Assembly: GCA_029582265.1 (NCBI GenBank)
Contig: CM055817.1
Location: forward strand, 61,753,152-61,817,151
Direction of reading: 5' to 3'
DNA: 64,000 nt
Source: Zoroaster sp. YZ-2022
Lineage: Eukaryota > Echinodermata > Asteroidea > Forcipulatida > Zoroasteridae
This document shows positions 13,326 to 24,306 of the stretch, in pieces. The translations under genes were made by a program, and so were the position numbers. Position 1 is the first letter of the stretch; each line of letters begins with the position of its first letter. The notes beneath the pieces are model-generated. The model saw only the letters and a program-made list of their open reading frames with translations, made no database searches and was not told the DNA's origin.

Positions 13326-16300
13326 GTGAGGAGAAGAAAAATCGCAAGCAGTTTCATTAACCCTAACTTTTCCAAAAATCCTCCAAAACCTCTTTGCTAA
13401 AGTGAAGGATTTGAAGGATTGAGAAATTAGCACACTTGCCTTTCCATGGTACATGTACATCCATGTTTGTTGTAGTGATTGCAAGGTCAGTGCTTGGGTC
13501 AGTGGCACCGTTTGTTGCTCCATGCATGCAGGGAGGGTTCCTGGCCATGTACATGTATCACAGATTAGAAACTCATGCATACATGTCATGTGCTTGCTTT
13601 ACTACTGAAGGATTTTTGGAGGATCAGGTTATGTGTAAGCAAACAGGCCTAGGGAGTTAGGAAGGATTCAGGTTATGTACAAAATGTTTAGGGAGTTAGA
13701 AGATTCAGGTTATGTAAGCAAATGGGCCTAGGGAGTTAGGAAGATTCAGGTTATGTAAGCAAATGGGCCTAGGGAGTTAGGGTTAAAGTTTCTCTGATTT
13801 AGATTTTTTTTTATTACTTTGCTTCAATATTTTCTTGAAAGAAGAGAAGTAGCCACCCAAGGAAAGAAAAGAAGTAGCCTGTATTGTGTCCAAACCTCTA
13901 GGTTCTGTGTTGTAGATGAGAGTTCAAATCCTCCAAAATTAAACATCCAGGAGGTTCAGGGACTTTGTCCTCTAGACCAAAGGGACCCAGTCCCGGACCC
14001 ATATTTCAGGATGTTTTACTTTTTGGTCAAATCACACCCGTGGTTCATTCTTATATGATAAACTTAATACCGCCTTTACCCTTGACATGTTTCAGGAGGA
14101 TTACATCAAATGAGGGATCCCTATTCTTTCATTTTATCACAAGTCTTGTCGATGACGCCAAGGAAATACGTGATTTCGTAAGAACCACAGTCAGGCTTGG
14201 AGATAACCTGCATGATATTCTTCCTACTTTAGTAGGGAAATTACCATTTGATTTTGAAAACCCAGAAAACTGGTTCCGACTATCTTCAGACCACGGAAAC
14301 CTTCCTTTGTATCATTTTATTGTAAATACCGAGATAAAAACCAGTTTCTTTGTTATACATGGCTATAGAGGTAAACCGCTATAGGCTAGTATATGCCTAT
14401 AAATGATAATGGCAAACATTTTTTCCTACCTTTGATTTTCTCACAATATCATGGCTGTATAGCAATTGTTCAGTGGTTTGACTTCCAAATTTTGATTCTT
14501 AAAAAAATATTTATTATTTATTTATTTTTAAAATGTAGGTTATACAAAAAATGTCTCTATACTATTTCTTATAGTGATCCATGGTTGCAATGACAATAAA
14601 TCCATGGGTTTTTTGTTTTTTTTTTGTTTTTTTTGATAGCCTGATTTTCTCCAATTACTATGACAACCATTGCTTTTGATACATTTTTCTTGCAGCTGAG
14701 TTTTGTCTGGTCCAGCTGCTTCTGAAGGCCACCCAACATGCTCTTCCAACATTTTGTGGAATCGGTGTTTCACTTCAATGCCTACGACAAACACAACAGT
14801 GAGTAGTAGTAAGTCTTGTATTGGTGTCCTCGGCCCTAGCTCGAGGCCAAGTCACCAGTCCTGTAACCCTAACCACCCCAAATCCTTCAAAATCATACAA
14901 GGGGCACCTTTTTTTTTTTTAATTCATCACTGTTGGAAACTGGTACGTTCACCTCTTCAAATGGGGCAAAATTACTACCTGGCAAGAAGTACAGGCCATA
15001 AGTGCTGAATATGAAAGATCAACGAAAATGCATGGTGCATTTTGAAGATAAGGGCATGTTTCCAACAAGTGCACTGATGGATTTTGGAGGATTCAGGAAG
15101 GTTTCTAGTCAGAATACCTAGGGGTTAGGGGTTCAGGAAGGTTCCCAGCCAGAATACCTATAGGGGGTTAGGGTTAAAGAAGGTTCCCCAGCCAGAATAC
15201 CTATAGGGGGTTAGGGTTAAAAAGAAGGTTCCTAGCCAGAATACCTATAGGGGGTTAGGTTAAAGAAGGTTCCTAGCCAGAATACCCATAGGGGTTAGGG
15301 TTTAAAGAAGGTTCTAGCCAGAATACCCATAGGGGTTAGGGAGTTAAAGAAGGTCTAGCCAGAATACCTGTAGGAGTTCGGGTTAAAGAAGGTTCCTAGC
15401 CAGAATACCTAGGAGGGTTAGGGTTAAAGATTTCACTTCAGCAAGAATACCAAATACTGAATTCAGACGACAAATGTTTCATTTGTTTGTACCCCAACTA
15501 TAATCTTAAGATGTGTCCTAGTTTAAGATGAACACAGTGACTGAAAATGACTGGCTCATTTATGCAGCAGCAACGGTAATATGACCTTATCATGTTGGGT
15601 ATTATTTTTCAATCACAGAGTTAATCTAAAACCATGCCCTGTTGATCGCACACGATATGCCCTTAATGCCCCAACCAAAAAATAATAATGATCATATTTT
15701 ATTCATTAACCCCAACCCCTAGGTATTCTGGCTAGAACCTTCCTGAATCCTCCATAATCCATCAGTGCACTTTGGAGACATGCCCTTATCTTCAAAATGC
15801 ACCATGAATTTGTTGATCTTTCAAATTCAGCACTTATGGCCTGTACTGCCCCATTTGAAGAGGGTGAAAGTACCAGTTTCCAACAGTGCTGAATTTTCCA
15901 AAAGTGCCCCTTGGAGGATTTTGCTAGATTTTGGGTGGTTAGGGCTAATGTTATAGTGTATAGTGGTTTGAACATCTGTTAGATTTTTCTTGAAAATTTT
16001 CCTGAAAACCACAAATCTGTTGTCACAACCCTGTTCTAGTTTACAACCAGTTCAGCCAGACGGATCATGCGAAACAAATGTTCTCCTTGAAGGGTGCCTC
16101 CCAACGCCAACAAGCGGAGAACCATCTATCGCTTCATGCTTCAGCACATGACTGACGCAGCATCGCTCAAATTAATGGCTAAACTCTCCCAGGAGGTAAA
16201 AGGGGTGGGGAGTGGACACGTGAAAAGGAGGGGTCACACTACAATATTTGGCCATAGTCAACAAATTAACCTTAACTAAGCATGGGTGATAACACGATAA

Positions 16301-19300
16301 TATCAAATATCTCAGTAACTTTTTTTATTCGACATTTATATCCAGAACCTTATCAAGTTGTGAACGGAAAATCGCGATTAAAAAAAAATATATCGCAATT
16401 AGAAAAAAAAACACCATTGTAAGTCAAGTCAGAAATTCCATGGAAATGAAATTAGGACAGTCTTTTCAGCTTTTGGAAGTGAGAAACAAAAGCAAACTAC
16501 TTCAGAAGTACATACACACAACGCAAACGAATTTGCAATTTATTGTGATGTTTGTAGAGGGGTACATACCCGTGGCTGTCGGCTCTAAAGCAATCATGCA
16601 TGAATGAAAAACAAATAATCGCGATATTATCGAAAATCGCAATATATGCTTGGCGATATATCGTCATGACATTAAGATTTTCCAAAATTAAAGCTCAAAT
16701 CGGACTTTCTTTTAGCAAAAATCCTGGTGGAATTTATCCTTGTTAAACAGGCATGTCACTCTTCAGTGTACATGAAAATTTCCGGATTTTTTATTTATTT
16801 TTTTTAAAAATAAATAATAATTTCAAAGCAGTTTCCCGCAGAGCAGAATTCACCGCAGAGCATCTAGTGATGAAATATGATTTGTACATTTTTTAGGTTC
16901 TTGCTGCAATCGTAGATGGTGTTCTCCCTCTCAATGAAGATACTAACATCCTTCTTCAAGACACCTTGGATATCCTCTGTTGTAAGGTACAAACAAAACC
17001 TTAAGATGAACACAGTGACAGAAAATTACTGGCTCATATACGCAGCAGCAGCTGTACTGTGACCTTATCATAATGGGGTATTATTTTCAGTCGCTGATTT
17101 TTATCTAAAACTAGCACTCCAATAAAGCCTTATCGAAATTGCCGCGAGCATGCGCATTGATTTGAAAAACAACCTCGTACCTTGGAAAAAAAATGAGTAC
17201 CCTTGCCTATGAAGATATGTGAAAAGTCAGTGGGGGCGATTTGTTTTAGTGATAAGTTTTTTTACGCATTATGACAACATTACGGAGAATTTTGGTCATC
17301 TCGTCCTATTCCTAAGAAAGTATTTTTGCTAAGCAATACAGAACTTTAATCAATATTTTTGTTTGGGTGATCTGTACTTTTAATATTAAAACTTTCAAGT
17401 AATAATTTTGTATAAGTTTTGAGGCTTTGCATGGTGGAATATCGTTATAGTTTCGGTTTGCGGTAACACCATGTGTTTATCTCAACTAACGTGAAGCTGA
17501 GGTACAGGTTCTGAAAAGAACCTTATCAAGACAACTGAGATCTCAACCTTCGTTAAGTGAGAAAGGTTCAAGGGAGAACCACCTGGCAACTCGCTTTTCT
17601 CACTGTCGCTAAGTGAGAAATATGGTTCAGGAAAACCATGGGGACTTCACGGGTTAATATGGTTCAGGAGAACCATGGGACTTCACGGTTATTCTCAACG
17701 CTTCGATTAGCTTGCTCTAATCTTCGCCAGGAGAATGAAGAGGTTTGCGATGCAGCTTCTTAAGTAGTATTTGCTGGGATTGAGAATAACCCGTGAAGTC
17801 CCAATGGTTCTCCTGAACCATATTTAACCCAGAAGTCCCTGGGTTTCCTGAACCATTCAATTAGTAGAGAAAACGAGTTTCTCGAAATTGGTTCTCCCTT
17901 GAACCTTTCTCACTTAACGGCTTGAGATACGAAAGGAGCACATAAGGTTCTTTTTCAGAACCCAGTACCTCAGCTTCACGTTAGTTGAGATAAACACGGT
18001 GTTACCGCAAACCGAAACGATAATTTTGTAGTCGGGTATTTACCAATGTTGTACCAACGAGGACTGTTATCTCACCTTTGACTTGTACACAGCTGGAGAA
18101 AATGCTCACCACCCTTCGTCATCTGATGCTGTACCAAGCAACTGATGAAAGATTACCGCAATGAGGTCAAAGGTCAGAACATCATCATTAACTCCTGCTA
18201 CAGCTGCACTTCTTTGGTTTCTGTAGGTCAAAATCAGTCAACTGCCTGTTGACCCAAATGTGCACACAGGGCATTTTTGACTGGTATTTACCGTCATTTT
18301 GACCATTCTGAACAATACAAGACGATGCTTTACGCCAAACAGTTGACCATTTTTGACCTGTAAATGTACTACATGTAAGGTTTGAGAGTGTTCAACTTTT
18401 AAGTGCACTAGATATACCCTAAGTATATCAACATTTTGACTGATTTTGACCCTTGTAGTAGTTGGAGGGTTAATGAATGAATAATCACATGGGCTTTTTT
18501 ATTCAGTGGAAAAATGAAATAGTTGTTTTCTTGTCTTGTATTTTTTTAATTTTTTTTATTTTTTACAAAGTAAAAGTTAGGGACAAGGGCCAAAGTCATG
18601 GTACAGCCAAGCCTTTGAGAAGCCCGGCCAGGCCCAGGCTTTTCCCTAGCCTACTGGCCTATATAATGAGCTCTGCTTGCCTGGGCTAGGCCCTCCAGAA
18701 GCCCAGGTTATGTTGATTGGCAGGTACTGTATTGTTACAGGATTAGGACTCACAAAAGACAGAATAGGAGACCAGGTAGCCTGGGCCTAGCTGGGCTTCT
18801 TAAAGGCTTGGCTGTACCATGACTTTGGCCCTCCTCCCTTAGAGAGTCACAGGCAAAGCCTGGGCCTGGGCCTGGCCAGGCTTCTCAAAGGCTTGGTTGT
18901 ACCATGACTTTGGCTCTCCTCCCTTGGAGAGTCACAGGCAAAGCCTGGGCCTGGGCCTGGCCAGGCTTCTCAAAGGCTTGGTTGTACCATGACTTTGGCT
19001 CTCCTCCCTTGGAGAGTCACAGGCAAAGCCTGGGCCTGGCTGGGCTTCTCAAAGGCTTGGCTGTACCATGACTTTGCCCCTCCTCCCTTAAACTTGTGAC
19101 CTCAGACCTATTGTAGTTTCCACTTCGATCACCTCTGTCTACCTGGGTTTGTGATTCTTACCCTTTTTTATTTTCATCAGACATCTTGGCCGCGGATCGA
19201 CAGCTGGCCACTGAGATCGAGTTTGATCTGAGACGCTTTGAAGAAGAGCAGGCAGAAGCTGCCAAGAGGCAGCAGGCGCCAATGGGTCGCCGCGCATGCC

Positions 19301-22300
19301 CCTCGCCGACCTGGGAGCAAACCTACCACCCCGCTTTGCTTCTCCCCAAACGTAAACATGAATTATTATCGTTCTGTCGGAACAACAAGGTCGTGATCTC
19401 AAAAAAAATGCTACAAGGTCGAGTGCAATAGATTTGCATACATTAAAACAATTGAGTGCAATAACGCCATATCTTCTTCCATAGGTTTTGGCGTGTTCAT
19501 CCTGGATCTCTGTAAATAAAAGATACGACCTTGTTGCACTGATCAAATCCATATACTGCAACAAGGTCGAACAATGATAATCTAATGTGTTGCAATTGAT
19601 CAAAATTCATGTTCGCAACAAGGTCGAACTATGATACGACCTTGTTGCACTGAGCAAAATCCATGTCTGCAACAAGGTCATAACTATGATACGACCTTGT
19701 TGCACTGAGCAAAATCCATGTCTGCAACACGGTCGTAACTATGATATGACCTTGTTGCACTGAGCAAAATCCATGTCTGCAACAAGGTCGTAACTATACG
19801 ACCTTGTTGCACTGATGCGACAATATGTTCTCCGTTAGGGTAATTCAGACATGCAAGTCTTTCATGGATTTCTAAAAGACACAAGCTAGTATGAGAAAGA
19901 ACAGTGCCCTCTGTTGTCCAAGGAAATTAATTTTTTTCCCCAAAGCATATAATGTCAATATTATCATCCACCTTGTAGACCCCTCGCAAGGCCTGCCCTG
20001 TTTCTCTCCCAGAGCCGCCTCAAACTGCTCTCCTAGGATCATCCGGACTCCCTGTGCGGCTGCAGTAGACACGCCCCCGGCCACACCCAAGGCCACGCCC
20101 CTTGAGGAGACGCCAACCGTGAAGGACGGAGCCGACATCAACAATGCTTTCCCAGCTAAATGTCCCCAACACATGTTTCCGTGTAATGGACTTCCAAAGT
20201 TCACAAAACGTGCATGACTGCATTATTACATTATCAATTTATCACATCCTAACACAGGAATGAAATGTTTGGCATCATCAGAAAGCCCATTAAATTTTGT
20301 TTAAAGTTGACATCCATATCTCAAAATGTGAAATTTGGGGGACATTCCTCATTTTGATGAAGCGGGTCACATCGATTCGGGCAAAAACTGGAAATTGTTT
20401 GACTTTTTCGTTAACCAGTTCGCACCGGGAATAAAAAAGTTTTTCCGAACCCCCGTGGCGGGTTTATTTTTACCGCACAAACACGAACAATGGTGCTCAC
20501 CAGAGCATGACCGGGGAGACCGCATCTTCCACCGTATGCTTATGGCTTCTTTTTCCCACACACACGTTAATGGAAGCTTCCACAGCGCGTCTTCCGAGCA
20601 TGTCACTGTACACGCGTGGCTCAACCGAGCATGCATACAAATATATCGGAGTTTCATATGGCGTGTTTAGACACTCTCCGATCCGCTGTCCAAAAAAAAT
20701 GTGCGTGTATACACGGCCTCCGACACGAACTGGTTAAAAAAAAAAATAATAATTATTCCACCTTTCTTTTCTAATTTAATTTTTTAATTTTTTATTAGAC
20801 CCATCTCCTTAGCTGCCCAGGCTATCGTTAACTCAGCACGACGAGCCATCGCTTCAGCTAAACAACACACTCCCATCAAGTCGGTGACCTCTCGACCTCA
20901 ACAGCGGGATGAGGTCGTCAAAGGTCGTGACCCTGATGACCTGCCAACCAAGGAGCGGTCTCCCCTGAAGGAGAAGCAACAAGTGACCCAAAACAAGGTG
21001 AGGAGGGGGGGGGAAAAAATATACTGAACCCGGATTTGAACCTGCATCCTTGGGATTTCCGTACCGGCGCTTTATACCAACTAAGTGGTTTTTTTTTCAG
21101 GCCTGGGATTTCTCAGGATTTTTCCTGATTTCAGGATTTTTAAAACAAATCTCCCTTTGCCTCAAGGAAAGAAAGAAGTAGCCTGTATTGTTTCTTGTTT
21201 GTTGGGTTGTGGAGAGCCTGTAAATCCTCCAAAATTAAACATCCAGGAGGTTCGGGGGGGCTTTGTCCTCTAGACCAAAGGGAGACCCAGGCCTGCTACC
21301 CACAGGAGGTTCAGGGGGCTTTGTCCTCCAGACCAAAGGGAGACCCAGGCCCGCTACCCACAGGAGGTTCAGGGGGGCTTTGTCCTCCAGACCAAAGGGA
21401 GACCCAGGCCCGCTACCCACAGGAGGTTCAGGGGGGCTTTGTCCTCTAGACCAAAGGGAGACCCAGGCCCGCTATCCGTTTTTCAGGATTTTTAAAATTA
21501 CAATTATTTTCATCGTCTCAGACCCCACTGCGACCCAACATGAAGAGTCGAGCCATCAGCACCCCCGATCAAACCATCGGTAACATCACCTTCCACGCAC
21601 ACATGGATCTCAGCGTTATCCCCCCGCCTCGTCCCCTCGATACCCAGCTCGCTGCCGATAAGAGTCTTCAGCGACGTGAATCTAAAGAAGTGTATGTATC
21701 TTTTGTTTAATTTGTTTAAAGTTGTTGAGACATCCCTTGTTAATGTATAGTTGTGGTCGAAATTAACTTGAATTTAAAGGTAGCCAGCAGGGCAAGTAAC
21801 TATTTTTAGATATGTTTTACGATAAATCCTGTTTAATTTTTAGTAGTCACTGGTTTTTTGTTAATGTTTTATAATACGCACATGTTGCCTTCGTCAGAGT
21901 TAGGGAGGAGGGCCAAAGTCATGGTACAGCCAAGCCTTTGAAAAGCCCGGCCAGGCCCAGGCTACCTGGCCTCCTAATCTGTCTTTTGCGAGTCTTAAGG
22001 ACCCCAATAAAGCCTATATATGTTATTGGCTTTTTGGGTTATCCTTGGATAAATATGGTGTGTTTTTCTTGTATTTTTGTAATGTGTCTTGTACTTTTAT
22101 CATCTTTTTATCCGAATAAATTCAATCAATCAATCACTCCTGTAACAATACAGTACCTGCCAATCAACATAACCTGGGCTTCTGGAGGGCCTAGCCCAGC
22201 CAAGTAGAGCTCATTATAATGGCTGCAGTTGTGAACAAAACACAACTGAGGTGTCAGTCAAGTCTGTGTTAACAATAAGAGCTATTTTGAGATCTATTCA

Positions 22301-24264
22301 TTAGTAAAGGGTCTTTTGTGCTCAGATAGGGGATTATATAGGCCCATAGGCCTGGACAAAGCCTGGACCTGGCCAGGCTTCTCAAAGGCTTGGCTGTACC
22401 ATGACTTTGGCCCTTGTCCCTGAATTTAAAACTTATTTTTCACGTCCTTCTTTATTTCTGTCCGTAGTACAAGGCACGGCAAGTTGGACACCACAGCTGG
22501 AGATTGAGAATAATAAGGATTTACTTGTCATGTTTTCACCTGATCAACCGTAAGTCCACAATGCAATTAGTGTTTCATGGCCGGAGGGGATGGGAAGGGG
22601 AGAGAGCTAGTCCAAGTCATCACTGTTGAGTCCCGGGGCCAAAGTCACTGAGCTGCCGAACAACACTACTTGGCTGAGCAGAGAAAAAAAAGTTACTCAT
22701 CAGCAAAAATGTGGAATTAACCCTCCTACTATTGCTGCACTTTAGTGGGAAGTAGCCATGGAGGTCAAAACCAGTCAACTGCCTGTTTTGACTGTTGACC
22801 CAAATGTGCACGCAGGGGCATTTTTGACTGGTTTTGACTGTCATTTTGACCACCCTGAACAATACCAGACAATGCTTTTACCAGTCAAAAACGGTCGACT
22901 CATTTTGACCTGTAAATTCACTTATGGTTTGACACTTTTGACTTTTAAGTGTACTAGATATACCTTGGCAAGTATATCAACATTTTGACTGTTTTTTACC
23001 CTTGTAGTAGTAGGAGGGTTAAGAAAAAAAAGGAACTCTTTCTGCATTTAATGAATTTTCACATAATGAAGAATAAATGATAACATGGAGATTTACTATC
23101 ATCACCTAATACTTTTCGTTTAATTATTTTTGTTTGGGGTAAAAACGGTGCGGGGTAATCCTTTATTGGTATATGTATTGCAAGACATCAAGGGGAATCC
23201 TGTTGAAAGAGAAAAACTCCATAGTTAAGTTTGCTACAGTTGAGACCTGTCAATATCTATCTATGCTTTCAATAATCACCAACGTCCATTGTTTGTCTTA
23301 AAAGTCTACTGCTCGCCCCAAGCTGCCGCAATGTTGGCTTTTCGTAGTTTAGAATGGTCCGGTTTTGCTTCAGTGTTTTTGATCCCGTGGCTCGGCTGGC
23401 TGCCCGCCTGTAAATGGACTGTTTATTGAGGTCATTTACGTATCAAAAGGGCTTCCCCAATAGGGTACAGTTTAATGAGCTGTGTGCCCTGCTGCGCAGC
23501 ACAACATCTTGTGGTTGTGGAGCAGTTCGGCGGCACTGCAGCTACGACTAAAATACTTATGACGGCTTCCTTAAGGAAGGGCATTCTTCCCCACTGCAAA
23601 ATTATCCCCAGTTTCTGGCTGGGTCTCATGGGTATTATAATTTATAGCTCATTATGTACGGGTCAATGCACATTGCTGGACTTCGCTATGAAAAAATATG
23701 CAGGAGTCCTGCTAGACGGAAGTGGACGATTCTTAATGAGCCAGTGCGCCCAGGTTTGACCTCTTCATGACATCAATGTAGTCTTTTTGTAAATGTTTAT
23801 AGAGTGAAAAACCCGGCGGGAACCCGGCCACAAATGAGGGATAATTTGCGGTTGGGGGAATATGGCCTCCGTTTAACTTTTCTTAAAAGTGACGTTCTTG
23901 AAAAGATTTCCACCTAATTTCAATTTCAATTTCAATTGTTTTATGTTGAGCGGTCTAGCTTACCGGACTCAAGTTCTGGTGTTAGCAGCAGAATGTGGGT
24001 TCGAATCCCGGCCGTGACACTTGTGTCCTTGAGCAAGACACTTAACCATAATTGCTTCTCTCTACTCAGGGGTTAAATGGGTACCTGTGAGGGCAGAGTT
24101 GGTTGATTAGCCCTATATGCGCTGTAATGGCAGCAATTGAGCTGTATACTCCCCAGGGAGCTGAGATGGTTTCAGGAATGATTTATGAGCCTTATGAGCA
24201 GAGGCAATAATATGCGCCTTGAGCACCACTCAGTTGGTGGATACGTGCGCTATATAAGTCCACA

Positions 24265-24306
<42 letters not shown>

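Noticed and set aside
13316..15430. Possible interstitial telomere (GGGTTAGGG motifs)
   Set aside because: The motif is the terminus of the CCCTAAC MITE family with unrelated spacer sequence, not a pure telomere repeat.
21195..21583. Frames with SSRPKGDPG repeats here and at 26163-26462
   Set aside because: They are products of the 57-bp minisatellite; the NCAPD3 exon starts only at 21522 in its own frame.
23475..23759. 94-residue frame in an NCAPD3 intron
   Set aside because: No recognised motif, no splice-site support, and no match to D3.
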